Part shown: piece after piece, positions 32,564 through 44,648 of the stretch
Layout of the letters: the number at the start of each line of letters is the position of its first letter
Numbering within the stretch: position 1 is the first letter of the stretch
Assembly (NCBI GenBank): GCA_028564705.1
Contig: JAPXFQ010001340.1
Location: 868,001 to 932,000, forward strand
Reading direction: 5' to 3'
Source: Apricaphanius iberus
Lineage: Eukaryota > Chordata > Actinopteri > Cyprinodontiformes > Aphaniidae
Length of the DNA stretch: 64,000 nucleotides
Position numbers and translations under genes: made by a program
Notes under the pieces: model-generated
Database searches by the model: none
What the model saw: the letters and a program-made list of their open reading frames with translations, nothing else
What the model was told of the DNA's origin: nothing

Positions 32564-33699
32564 GACGTTTCCTTGCTGTGTGCCTTGGAGAATCTGATTC
32601 AGGCTACAGTCGGCATTATTAATGCTGGGGTTTAGGGTGTTTTGGGAATATATTACCTAAAGAATGTATTAATTCAATGATTCATGAAATATGCAAATCA
32701 ATTCATTTATCTTATCCTTTCAACTTTAAGGGACCACTTATGTTGGTTTAGATAACTAAATATTTAAGAATAGTCATTTTAAAGATTTTATTTCTTTGAT
32801 TATATTTGAAGATTATATCCGATTGTGGTGGAAAATATACAAAGGTGCTAAAAATTTAAGACAAACAATAAATACCTCTTAATGCAAAGACTTTGTTTTT
32901 TTGTAATTTTATGTATAAATGAGTTGCAGCCGGCCTGGAATGTGTGTGTTGGTTTATATGGTCATTGAGTTCTTGCTTTCTTTCATTACGTTCAGTGATC
33001 AAATATTTGTTTTCTTTACTTTTCATTCCTTAAAATGTATTTTGAATCCACAATGTTCTTACTTTACTAAATTGTTTGCCTTTCAAACATACTTCTGGAG
33101 TAACAAACTCATCAGCTTCCTTTAGTTTAATTGTAAGGTATAGCTAAATATCTGAAGAATCCAGGTCGTATGTTTGTAAAGTTAAAAGATATATATTTTA
33201 AGCTAGATTTTTATAGATCAATTATACATATAACATTTTAACAAATAAATATGATTACGTAGCATAGAGTTTGTTCTCATCTACTGCATTTAGTCGAGTC
33301 ACGTCACACAGGAAAACAACTTTATTACAACTATTTTAACACAGCTTTAAGCAGCATCAGATGTGACGGACTAGGAGAGATAAAAAGCAAACTTTTACTT
33401 CTGGCGAAAAGTTTATTGCTATACTTACAAACATTTAGATTAGATACATTTTGATCACATCTGAAAAGAAATCGTAAAATGTTAAATAAATATGCTTCAT
33501 GTTTACACGCAGGCGTGAGGAAGATTTCATTGATAATCCTACTTTTTATTCCGTAAAAACAAAAATATATATAATCTTAAACAGGTTTAAAGTCAAAAAA
33601 CATTAAATTTGTTATTTGGAGTGAGAAGAACACGTTTGTGGATGAGAGGGGGCGCTAATGAGCCGCTACGACGGTTTCAAACGAGCGAAAGAGGCGAAG
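32564..33699. other. 3' flank of the transglutaminase gene, no further gene
   Basis: AT-rich with several AATAAA strings (for example near 32868 and 33244) that could end the transcript. The open frame 32919-33125 shows no domain. Confidence 0.5.
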
Positions 33700-36670
33700 G
33701 ATCCAGAATCAGAATCAGCTTTAATGGCCAAGTATGACACATACAAGGAATTTGACTCCGGCAACTTTTCTCTCCAGTACAGAACTTAAATAAGTGAAAT
33801 TAAAAACGGAAATAAAAATAAATACAAATAAAAATAAAGGATAATATATACACCAAACCAGAAGTTATTGTACAGTAAGTATATACAGCAGTGCAGAGTT
33901 TTAGTTTATTGTTCATGTGAATGGACTCACACTCTGTGACTATTCAGAGTTCATCAGAGCGACAGCCTGGGGGAAGAAACTGTTCTTGTGTTGGGTGGTT
34001 TTGGCGTACAGCGCTCTGTAACGCCGGCCTGAGGGGAGTAGCCTAAACAGATTGTGGCCGGGGTGTGAGGGGTCAGTGGTGATTTTTCTGGCCCGCTTCT
34101 TGACCCTGGCCCGGAATAGGTCCTCAAAGGAGGGAAGATCAGTACATATGATCCTCTCTGAGGACCTGACTGTTCTCTTCAGTCTGTCCCTGTCTTGCCT
34201 GGTGGCGGATCCGAACCAGACAGAGATGGATTCAATTCAATTTCAATTCAGTTTCTTTATATAGCGCCATTTCACAACAGATGTCATCTCAAGGCACTTT
34301 ACAAAAAGTGTTATTACAATACAATGTTAAGTGTAGAAATTACAGAACCACAGAAGATTGCGTCGTGGAATTCTCAGCAATCCCTCATACTGAGCAAGCA
34401 TGCAGCGACAGTGGGAAGGAAAAACTCCCTTTTAACAGGAAGAAACCTCCGGCAGAACCAGGCTCAGCACAAGCGGTTATCTGCCGCGACCGTCTGTGGC
34501 TTGGAGAATACATAACAGAGACACAGAAAGAGCAATAGAACTGATGCAGAAGTTTGTTGCAGGACGTGGAGAATTTTCCGTCACTGCAATGCCATCTTAG
34601 TCAGGGTCGTCAAGCAGGGCTAATCCGGAGCACCTACTATAATAGAAAACAGGTTAGTGCTTGAATTGACAGCACATCATGCAGTTGGGGAGAAGTAGGA
34701 GAGAAAGTAGGAACAGACCCTAATAATGTCCTCCAACAGCCTAGCCTAAAGCAGCATAGCTACTAACATTAACCTGTCTCCTAGCTACTAGGAGACCTGG
34801 CTACCAACACTCTGTCTGAGTCCTCCTGACCCGTGGACGGTGTAGGGCCGGTAACGGCCCCCGTCATGCCGGGGTCTTCTCGGAGTCGGGTTGGATTACA
34901 TTGGATGGATGAGGTCAGGACAGACTGGACTTTTGCTGTGTAGAATATGGTCAGCAGTTCCTGAGGCAGGTTGAACTTTCTGAGCTGACGCAGAAAGTAC
35001 AGCCTTTGCTGGGCCTTCTTCCTTATAGAGTCAATGTGGGAGGTCCACTTCAGGTCCCGTGTGATGGTGGATCCTAGGAACCTGAAAGACTCCACTGTGG
35101 GGACTGGCCTGTTGGTGATTATGAGAGGAGATGTTGATGGGGGTCTCTTCCTGAAGTCCACTGTCATCTCCACAGTTTTGAGCGGGTTTAGCTCCAGGTG
35201 GTTCTGACTGCACCAGAGGACCAGCTGTTCCACCTCCCTTCTGTATGCAGACTCGTCGCCGTCACGGATGAGTCCAATGACGGTGGTGTCATCTGCAAAC
35301 TTCAGGAGTTTCACAGAAGGGTCTCTTGACGTGCAATCAGTGGTGTAAAGGGAGAAAAGCAGTGGGGAGAGAACACATCCCTGGGGGGCGCCGATGCTGA
35401 GGGACCGGGTGCTGGATATGAAGTTACCCAGTTTCACCTGCTGCCTCCTGTCAGTCAGGAAACTGGTAATCCACTGACAGGTGGAGGGAGGCACGGTGAG
35501 CTGGGACAGTTTTTGGTGGAGGAGCTCTGGGACGATGGTGTTGAATGCAGAGCTGAAGTCCACAAACAGGACCCGAGCGTAGGTACCTGCAGAGTCTAGG
35601 TGTTGCAGGATGTAGTGGAGAGCCATGTTGACTGCGTCATCCACTGACCTGTTTGCTCTATAGGCGAACTGCAGGGGGTCTAGCAGGGGATCCGTGATTT
35701 CCTTCAGGTGGGACAGCACCAGTCGCTCAAAGGATTTCATGACCACAGATGTCAGGGCGACTGGTCTGTAGTCATTTAATCCTGTGACAGGGGACTTCTT
35801 GGGAACCGGGATGATGGTGGAGCGTTTGAGGCAGGAGGGGACCTCACACAGCTCCAGGGAGTTATTGAAGATCTGAGTGAAGATGGGAGCCAGCTGGTCA
35901 GCACAGACTTTCAGACAGGACGGAGACACTCCATCAGGACCTGATGCCTTCTTAATCCTCTGTCTCTGAAATAGTTGGCGCACATCCTGTTCACAGATCG
36001 TCAGCGCAGGCAGGGGGTCAGGTATGGGGATGGTTTGGGGTGATGCTAGGCCTTTTGTGATGGAGATGGTGGGGGAGGTGGAAGGTGTGAAAGTTGTTTC
36101 AAACCTGGAGAAAAAGTCATTGAGGTCCTCAGCCAAGCGGGGGCTCCCCACAGGGTGGGGGATGGTCTCCTGTAGTTGGTGATGGTCTGCAGGCCCTTCC
36201 AAACTGCAGAAGAGTCGTTGACAGAAAAACGCTCCTTCAGTTTTGCACTGTAGTTCCTTTTCGCTGCCTTGATCTCCTTTGTCAGCTTGTTCCTGGCCTG
36301 CTTGTACAGGTCCCGATCCCCACTCCTGTAGGCCTCCTCCTTGTCCTGGCGTAGCCGTCTCAGTTCTGCAGTGAACCATGGTTTATTGTTGTTGAACGTG
36401 CAGAAGGTTTTGGTCTGCACACACATGTCCTCACAAAAGCTGATGTAAGATGTCACAGTGTCAGTCAGTTCGTCCAGGTCTGAGGCTGCTGCTTCAAAGA
36501 CGCTCCAATCAGTGCAGTCAAAGCAGGCCTGTAACTGCATCTTTGACTCATCTGTCCATCTCTTCACAGTTCTTACTACAGGCTTAGCAGATTTCAGCTT
36601 CTGCTTGTAAGATGGGATGAGGTGGACCAGGCAGTGGTCAGAAAGTCCCAAAGCAGCACATAACAAAGCT
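33700..36670 (-). pseudogene. L2/CR1-like LINE, 5' truncated, with a nested insertion
   Basis: Minus-strand frames 36666-36046 and then 36170-34905 read a continuous element with one frameshift near 36150. First comes a linker region (WTDESKMQLQACFDCTDWSV), then a reverse transcriptase with KKASGPDGV, NDYRPVAL, VLFVDFSSAFN, SIGAPQGCVLSPLLF and the catalytic KFADDTTVIG, ending in FNLPQELLTIFYTAKVQSVL. The 3' part resumes at 34229 and runs to about 33700 ('ctttaatggccaagtatgac' on +). The endonuclease is missing upstream of 36670. It is dead because of truncation, frameshift and interruption by 34230-34904. Confidence 0.85.
34230..34904 (-). mobile_element. LINE-tail repeat inserted into the L2-like LINE
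   Basis: The host LINE breaks at 'agagatgga' (34229) and resumes at 'gatggatgaggtcagg' (34904). GATGGA is present on both sides, a probable short target duplication. On the minus strand the insert ends in GGCGCTATATAAAGAAACTG and GAATTGAATTGAA. It contains 'gaagaaacctccggcagaac' and 'ccaggctcagcac' on +. A short relative is at 9210-9335. Confidence 0.75.
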
Positions 36671-38104
36671 GCTGTAAATAAACTGCGATAAAGTCCCGGT
36701 TCGGTCCGGTCCGGGTCAGCGCTGGATCCAAGGTAACTCGGCCTGCTGGTTCTGAATTACGTGGTTAACAACAACAACTATATCAACGTTGAGAGTTAGA
36801 TTTGAGCCGAAGCTAAGTGTTAGCTTTAGCTCACAGACATGTTAAATTCTGCTCGAACCTTCCTCCTTCACAGCGCCGCCAAGCGGTTTGGAGGGTAAAC
36901 AGCCAAACGCTCCACAAAGACGGTGAACTATTGGTTATATTATTAATAAATACTAATTTAATCAATATATGCCAATATATTAATATAATTATGTGGCTCT
37001 TTAACAGTTTCGACTACAGTTACACAGCAAACAATAAATAATACGTTTTTAAGGCAGTTTCATTATCAGCTGGAGTGGAAAGCCAATTAAAAAACATGTA
37101 TTTAAAAGTGATTTACAACAGAAAATTCAGAGAAAAAAATTCGAAATTCTGACTTGAAATGTATTTTTTACATGGGTGAGTAAAATCAAACTGCTTTTCT
37201 TTTAATGGATCTAATCTGCTTTCGTACTAAACGGTATAAAAGTGTGTTTTAATTTTCATCAGCCATTTCTTTTAGTGATCAAGGAGCTTGACAAACGTCA
37301 TAAAAATCTGCATGAAATGGAAAACACAATTGTGGGCTGAATTGCTTTACCAAAACACACGTATTTCAAGGTAAGCTGTCTGTTTCCCTTAATAAAGATC
37401 TGCATCTTATATTGTTTTTATATTGTGTCATACTTTTGTTCCTCATGTTGATGCACAGTTCATTTTTGTCCAGCAGGTGTCACTGTTTCGCGTAATAGTT
37501 ATTCTAATTTATGGGCTTGTTGTGAGCGGTTATTTTATTTTATGTGGAGTTTTATCTTCTCTAATCATTAGGTAGGGGAATACAGTCGCTGGATGTTAAA
37601 TGCCCAAGAATATAATGTTTAATTAAATTTAAAGGTGACCTAGTTATGAGATCCCTATGTTATAGTATCTCTCAGTAAAAATGAAACCGTTTCAAAGTAT
37701 TCCAACTTTAAAAAAACAAATATACAAACATAAAATTGTGTAATTGTGTTGTCTTTATTTAGAAATGAAAGCAATTTTTTTACCTGTTTTACGGTTTAAT
37801 CAAAGTTATAAAATAACTTTCTTAAGAGCTTATTGTGAAGAATATTTAACTTTTTTTGTCCATTTTTGCTGTTTTATTTCTTAGTGAGTAAGGTGCTCAT
37901 GAAAGGTAGATTATGGTTTGTCAAATATTTCGGATCCAGTAGCTTTCCAACTGATTAACAGGTCTGCGGATCATAGGTTGGCAACATTTAGTAACACCAG
38001 TGGGTGACGCTCCTTCAGTATCCCTCCGTTACTGTCCATTTTTGTTGTCACACGTATATAACCCCTTCCCCCCCAACAAGTTTAAACATGAAAACATTTA
38101 TAAC
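36671..38104. other. Intergenic, no gene recognised
   Basis: AT-rich. CCAGCAGGTGTCACTG at 37470-37485 resembles a CTCF core. Nothing else is supported. Confidence 0.45.
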
Positions 38105-38288
38105 CCTGCATTTATTTTTTAAATAATTCTGTTGAAGCATGGATGAAAAGCAATGTCTGACTTTCATTGGTCACCATTTATATAATTTTTATTTATTATT
38201 ACTTTTGTCAGATTAAAGTTATTTCTGTGACCATTATGAGATTTTCTTTTATTTAATGAAGGGTACCAACAATTTTGTCCACGTCTGT
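38105..38288 (-). mobile_element. Tc1-like terminal fragment
   Basis: Read on the minus strand: CTACAGACGTGGACAAAATT, GTTGGTACCCTTCATT, then TCACAGAAATAACTTTAATC. This is the terminal pattern of a common fish Tc1-like family. No transposase. Confidence 0.65.
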
Positions 38289-38289
38289 A

Positions 38290-39240
38290 GATAGATAGGA
38301 TTAATACAAGACTGAGTAGTAAAACTCAGATCAATAAAAGTAAGTAAAATGTGAAAAGCAAATAAAAAGGCAATAAATGATAATCAGTTAAAAGCTAAAC
38401 TAAAAAGGTGAGTCTTGAGCCTGCTCTTAAAAACATGAATATTCTCTGTGGCCCTGAGGTCCTCTGGCAGTCTGTTCCAGAGGTGAGGGCCATAATAATG
38501 AAAAGACGCATCACCATGAGTCTGTGTCCTGACATTAGGGATGAGAAGGAGACGGCTCTTCATATGGCAAAAGCACTTCTGAAAGATAAGAAGGCCCAAG
38601 ATCATTAAGACACTTAAAAACCATTAAAAGAACCTTAAATTATATCCTAAAACATTAATGGAGCCAATGCAGAGCTTCTAAGACCAGTGCTCCCGCCTCC
38701 TGGTCTTCATCAGGACACGAGCTGCTAAATTTTGTTGAAGCTGTAAGCCTTAAGTAGTCTTTTTGGGAAGACCAGAAAGTAGGGCATTACAATAATCGAT
38801 TCTACTGGTGATAAAAGCATGCATTAGCGTCTCTGTATTGGCCCGAGAGAGAATGGGGCGGACTCTGGCAATGTTCTTTAGATTATTAAAAACCTACTTT
38901 AGTAATATTTCTTAATGTCTTAGATAAAAGTCAGCTCAGAGTCAAAAGTCACACCCAAGTTCTTCACTTGTAATGAAGGATTCAAAGACAATGTTTGTGG
39001 TTTTGGTAAAAGTTTCTCTCTCTGAGCCTCAGGACCGATAACTAAAATTTCAGTTTTGTCCTGGTTGAGCTGGAGAAAGTTTTCTGCCATCCAGGATTTG
39101 ATGTCTACAATGCAGTTAAAAAGTGCATCCATTGTCCGTGTGTCATCAGGAGACATCGAGATGTACAGCTGTGTATCTTCAGCATTACTGTGAAAGTTCA
39201 CTCCATGTCTTCTGATGACCCTGCCAAGAGGGAGCATAAG
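38290..39240 (-). mobile_element. Rex1-like LINE 3' fragment
   Basis: Minus-strand frames 39237-38920 (NAEDTQLYISMSPDD, ENFLQLNQDKTEILVIGPE, LQVKNLGVTFDSEL) and 38605-38384 (LLLIPNVRTQTHGDASFHYY, GPHLWNRLPEDLRATENIHV) are the palm end and C-terminus of a Rex1-type reverse transcriptase. The catalytic box reads AEDT in place of ADDT. A stretch between the two frames is frameshifted. Confidence 0.8.
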
Positions 39241-39455
39241 TAAAGGAAAAGTGTAGCCGATTTCTTTCAGCCAGCTGACAAGCAGTGCACGGTTTCAGGT
39301 TTGGAAGGAGCCAACACTGTTTTACTTTATTTTCCATACAAAGATCTATGTTTGGTTTAACATGTTGTTCATTGTCCGTCCTCAGATCTGGAGTTTCCGG
39401 TTGAAAGCGACGCCTCTCGAGGTGTGAAAAATACTGACAACAAAAAGTCGGTAAA

Positions 39456-41060
39456 ATGTCGGCAAAGAAACTGAAGCTCGACATTGAGAACATTTCTTGT
39501 CCGATCTGTTTGGATCTACTGAAGGATCTGGTGACGATTCCCTGCGGACACACCTACTGCATGAACTGCGTCAACACCAGCTGGGATGGATCAGAGAGGC
39601 GTTTACAGGTTCCCTCAGTGCAGGAAAGTCTTCAAACCAAGGCCCATGTTGGAGAAGAATGTCGTGTTGGCCGAACTGGTGGAGAAGCTGAAGGAGACTG
39701 GATTCCAATGGGATCGCCACTGCTTCGCTGGACCTTAAGACGTGCCCTGTGACGTCTGCACTGGGAGAAAGCTGAAGGCCGTCAAGACCTGCTTGACCTC
39801 TTATTGTGAAGAAGACCTCCAGCCTCACTATGACGCCCGTCCGTTGAAAAGACACAAGCTGGTGGAGCCCTCCAAGAAGCTCCAAGAGAACATCCTGTCT
39901 GATCCCAACGAGGTGATGAAGACGCTGATGGATGAACGTGAAGAGGTTCTAGCTGCAGTGGAAAGGGCCGAGAGGCTGGAGGAGCTCCAGGAGAGTCGAC
40001 GGCAAATCCGGCAGAAAATCCAGGACCAAGAGAAAGATCTGAAGCTGCTTCGACGGTAGGTGGAGGCCATCAATGTCCCTGCTGACAAAGCAGTGGAGGA
40101 CAGTGAGAAGATCTTCACTGAGCTGATCCGTCTCCTCCAGAAAAGAAGCTCTGATGTGAAGCAGAAGATCAGATCCCAACAGGAAACTGAGGTGAGTCGA
40201 GTCAAAGAGCTTTAGGAGAAGCTGGAGCAGGAGATCACTGAGCTGAAGAGGAAAGATCCTGAGCTGGAGCAGCTCTCAGACACAGAGGATAAAATACAGT
40301 TTTTCCACAACTACCCCTCACTGTCAGCACTCGGTGAGTCTACAAACTCATCCAGCATCAAGATTCGTCCTCTGAGACACTTTAAGGATGTGACAGCAGC
40401 TGTATCAGAACTCAGAGACATGTACAGGACTTATTGATGGAGGTCTCTAGGAACATACCCTACCTCGTCTCTGATGTGGACGTCTTATTCTCTCGTCCAG
40501 AACCACAGACGCGGGCGGACTTCTTGACGTACGCGAAAGAACTGACCTTCGATCTGAACTCCGCCAACCGAGAGCTGGAGCTCTCTGAATCCAACAGGAA
40601 GGTGACGTTTCTGAAGCAGGTCCGGCCGTACGTTTACCACCTAGAAAAGTTCACCTTCTTCTGCCAGCTCCTGACCAAAGAGGCTCTGATCGGATGCTTC
40701 TACTTCGAGATAGAGTGGAGTGGCGACCTCACCCTGGGCCTGGCTTACAAGCGCATCAGGCGGTCGGGGAACAACATGGAAAGCCTGCTTGGCTTCAACA
40801 ACAACTCCTGGGGTCTTACCCTCAACAGGGAATCCTGCAGCTTTTTCCACAATGACTACGACGTTGATGTTGCGGCTCCCGTTTCCTTCAGGTTGGGGGT
40901 GTACCTGGATCCCAGAGAGAGCGTTCTTTGTTACTACAGCATCTCAGAGACCATGACTCTCCTCCACAGAGCCCAGGTCAGAGTCACGGAGCCTCTTCAC
41001 ATTGGTGCTCGGTTCTACAAGTCCAGAGGAGACAGCATTGAGTTCGTCACACCGACATAA
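39456..41060 (+). pseudogene. TRIM (RING/B-box/coiled-coil/SPRY) pseudogene 1
   Basis: Starts MSAKKLKLDIENISCPICLD with a good RING half (39456-39590). A frameshift near 39590 moves the rest of the RING to another frame (FPQCRKVFKPRPMLEKNVVL). Stops follow in the B-box1 linker (TAAGAC at 39737) and the coiled coil (TAG at 40059 and 40215), and another break occurs near 40430. The PRY/SPRY part (40434-41060, ending IEFVTPT) is still open. B-box2 is reduced: EVMK joins MDEREEVLAAVERAERLEEL, so most zinc ligands are deleted. Its relatives are the intact genes at 50541 and 61805, but its SPRY subtype is closer to the pseudogene at 46815. It cannot make a full TRIM; a SPRY-only product is possible but unsupported. 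Confidence 0.88.
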
Positions 41061-41454
41061 ACTGTTTTAATCCCTCATATAGAGCTCTTATTCTATGGAC
41101 GTTCTGGAATATTTCTCTTTTTCTATTGTTGTGTGCTCACATAAAAGCTTTAAATGAAGAATTAGCCCGTTTGTAACTGATCATTTTTTCTTCTTTCAAT
41201 GGAAATTCCTGACCCTTCACAGCAGGTGAATGTAGAAACAACATCTGACCTTTGCAATCTGTCACTGTTGTAGTTCTACTGTAAGGATAAATGGTTAAAG
41301 GACTCCAATAAAATAAAATCTTGTGAAAAACCTTTTACCGCCTGGTCTTGCTTCATCAGCCTGAAATGTTTCAGATCAAATGGATTTAAAGATTCTAAAA
41401 ACATTTAGAAAAGGTTCATTGCCAAATGTTGAGAATATATAAATTAGAACAACA
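41061..41454. other. 3' flank of TRIM pseudogene 1
   Basis: Former 3' untranslated sequence with 'aataaaataaaatcttg' near 41308. No other feature. Confidence 0.45.
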
Positions 41455-43426
41455 GGTCGGTGCCTGTCGCGGCGGCAACCCTCGAACCCGATGGTGGACA
41501 CCAGCGGTGAGGGATGCTGTCAAGCTGAAGAAGGAGTCCTATCTGGCCTTTGTGGCCTGTGGGACTCCGGAAGCAGCTGATAGGTACCGGCAGGCCAAGC
41601 GGAGTGCGGCTCGGATGGTCGCTGAGGCAAAAACTCGGGCGTGGGAGGAGTTTGGAGAGACCATTGAGAACGACTTCCGTATGGCTTCGAAGCGATTCTG
41701 GTCCACCATTCGGCATCTCAGGGGGGGGAAGCGGTCTGCCACCAACACTGTTTACAGTGGGGGCGGTGAGCTGCTGACCTCAACGCGGGACGTTTTGGGT
41801 CGGTGGATGGAATACTTCGAAGACCTCCTCAATTCCACCGACACGCCTTCCTGTTTGAAAGCAGATTCTGAGGACTCTGGGACGGGCTCTCCAATCTCTG
41901 GTGCTGAAGTCACTGAGGTTGTTAAAAAGCTCCTTGGTGGCAAGGCACCGGGGGTGGATGAGATTCGGCCGGAGTTCCTCAAGGCTCTGGATGTTGTAGG
42001 GCTGTGTTGGTTGACGCGGCTCTGCAATATTGCGTGGACATCGGGGTCAGTTCCCTTGGATACGCAGGCCGGGGTGGAACACACTCTGTGGTCCCCCTTT
42101 TTAAAAAGGGGGACCACAGAGTGTGTTCCAACTATAGAGGGATCACACTTCTGAGCCTCCCTGGTAAGGTCTATTCGGGGGTTCTGGAGAAGAGGGTCCA
42201 ACGGATAGTTGAACCTCGGATTCAGGAGGAACAATGCGGTTTTCGTCCTGGCCGTGGAACACTGGACCAGCTCTACACCGTCGGCAGGGTCCTGGAGGGT
42301 GCGTGGGAGTTCGCCCAACCAGTCTACATGTGCTTTGTGGACTTGGAGAAGGCATTCGACCGTGTCCCTCGGGGTGTCCTGTGGGGGGTACTCCGGGAGT
42401 ATGGGGTACCAGGCCCTTTGATACGGGCTGTTAGGTGCCTATATGAACGGTGTCAGAGTCTGGTTCGGATTGCCGGCAGTAAGTCGGACGCATTTTCGGT
42501 GAGAGCTGGACTCCGCCAAGGTTGCCCTTTGTCACCGGTCCTGTTCATAATGTTTATGGACAGGATTTCTAGGCGCAGCCGAGGTGTTGAGGCGATCCGT
42601 TTTGGTGACCTCAGGATCGGGTCTCTGCTTTTCGCAGATGATGTGGTCTTGTTGGCTTCATCTGAACGTGATCTACAGCTCTCGTTGGAGCGGTTCGCAG
42701 CCGAGTGTGAAGCGGCTGGGATGAGGATCAGCACCTCCAAATCCGAGACCATGGTCTTGAGCCGGAAAAGGGTAGAGTGCCTTCTCCGGGTCGGGGATGA
42801 GGTCCTTCCTCAAGTGGGGGAGTTTAGGTATCTGGGGGTCTTGTTCACGAATGAGGGAAAAATGGAGCGGGAGATCGATGGACGGATTGGTAAGGCGTCT
42901 GCAGTTATGCGGGCGCTGTACCGGTCTGTCGTGGTGAAGAGAGAGCTGAGCCGAAAGGCAAAGCTCTCAATTTACCGGTCGATCTACGTTCCTACCCTCA
43001 TCTATGGTCACGAACGCTGGGTGGTGACCGAAAGAACGAGATCGCGGATACAGGCGGCTGAAATGAGTTTCCTCCGTAGGGTGGCTGGGCTCTCCCTTAG
43101 AGATAGGGTGAGAAGCTCGGTCATCCGGAGGGGGCTCAGAGTAGAGCCGCTGCTCCTCCACATCGAGAGGAGCCAGTTGAGGTGGCTCGGGCATCTGGTC
43201 AGGATGCCTCCTGGACGCCTCCCTGGTGAGGTGTTCTGGGCACGTCCCACCGGGAGGAGACCCAGGACCCGCTGGAGGGATTATGTCTCCCAGCTGGCCT
43301 GGGAACGCCTCGGGATTCCTCCCGAGCAGCTGGCCCAAGTAGCCGGGGAGAGGGAAGTCTGGGCCTCTTTGCTTAGGCTACTGCCCCCGTGACCCGACCC
43401 CGGATAAGCGGAAGATGATGGATGGA
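41455..43426 (+). pseudogene. APE-type LINE, 5'-truncated copy
   Basis: Starts inside the ORF (TGCCTGTCGCGGCGGCAACC; protein [20 protein letters not shown]) and runs to the 3' end GGATAAGCGGAAGATGATGG. It matches the minus-strand copy 57929-61287 closely. Two frames carry it: 41460-42072 and 42110-43392, split by an 11-base insertion that builds a palindrome (42075-42130). The reverse transcriptase motifs are intact: [51 protein letters not shown] and [10 protein letters not shown]. The endonuclease is absent. Dead on arrival by truncation; the frameshift came later or at insertion. Confidence 0.9.
42075..42130. repeat. Perfect 56-bp palindrome in the truncated LINE
   Basis: The arm of 28 bases from 42075 (TGGAACACACTCTGTGGTCC, then CCCTTTTT) is exactly repeated in reverse complement up to 42130, with no spacer; the centre is TT/AA at 42102/42103. 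In the full-length copy only the inner part, about 12 bp each side of a short loop, is inverted. The outer left arm is therefore new sequence copied from the right arm. Confidence 0.95.
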
Positions 43427-44648
43427 AAATTCCTGCAGTACTTTGTGCGATGAGTAATTATACAAACATATCTCTGATGATTTTCAAGCTAACCTGGCTC
43501 TGTGGATAAGTAATACCAGACCCTTATTAAACCTGGATGTATGATGTGTTCCATTGCTAGTCGGAACTCAGTAAATTTTGACTCAGTCTGGAAGATCTGA
43601 AAATTCGGAATGTCTGAATTCCCACTCGGAAAATCAGAGATTGTCTTTTGCGCTGACTTCTGGTTTCAATATGGCTTCTTCTCGCATCAACAATAGTAGC
43701 TGTGGTGGAAACCTGTTTGTTATACAAGACACACTTTTAAGAATGCAACTACAGTCATTCATACATGTAGTAACTGGGGAACGTTCCAGTTAAAGGTAAA
43801 CGTTTTTTTGTTATTTTTTTCAACCTAGACATTTTTAGCTAATATTACATTAATTACTCACCCAGATAAGTTTGGGACCACTTGGAGTCCTTCGGGAGAA
43901 GTTTTTATCCACTTAAGATCAGTGTATACTCATGTAATGGAAGTCAATCAGTTCAGGACATTTGCCGCCTGTAATATTTCTCAAGCATTTCTCTAGTTCA
44001 TTTTCTTCGTACGTTTGAATCAAAGCTTTATTTATAACCGCTATTGTTTTGTGTACAGCTTTATAGGCCTGTGAATATTCTCATTCATCCAGGTCATGGT
44101 TATCTCAAGGAAATTTCAATCAAACGCAACTGGACTTGGTAATTTGTCTTGGAAGACGTTTCACCTCTTATCCAAGAGGCTTCATCAGTTCATGCTCGCC
44201 GCTGACCAGGCTGGGACTGTTAAAACTAAAAGAAGAAGAAGAAAAGATCTTTGTAGTCTTACACAGCAGAGGTGAAGATTCACAGGAGAAGGGAGCTAAT
44301 TAAAACAGGACCAGGTGTCGGTATCGATCATCTTCAGCGGGTCTTTCATCAGGTAACAGGGAGAAATAATCTCTGTCTGTTTCTGTCCTGGTTTCATCTG
44401 CTTCTGAGATGTTGTTGCGGGGGTAAAACATTCCGTATTTATGTCTGGGATCCTTTCCAGAAGGCAGATTATGCGACATAACCCGGTAAGTTTGTGGATA
44501 GCTCCCACTGATGGAAGGAGTTCACTAAATGATGAGACTGGGTGGTGTTATTGTCATCTATCATTTAAAACTACATTTCCATATACATATATCGTTATCT
44601 AGATATAAAAATGTTGCCATATTGCCAAGCCCTGCTGTATTACTTTTA
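43427..44648. other. Intergenic; dispersed repeat near 44060-44230
   Basis: 'cttggaagacgtttcacctc' and 'tccaagaggcttcatcagtt' are a widespread fish repeat motif of uncertain class. The remainder is AT-rich without a gene. Confidence 0.45.

Noticed and set aside
40434..41060. SPRY-only gene starting at 40434
   Set aside because: The frame begins by chance after a break inside a decayed TRIM; upstream RING, B-box and coiled coil remnants show a pseudogene. A SPRY-only transcript is not excluded but nothing supports it.
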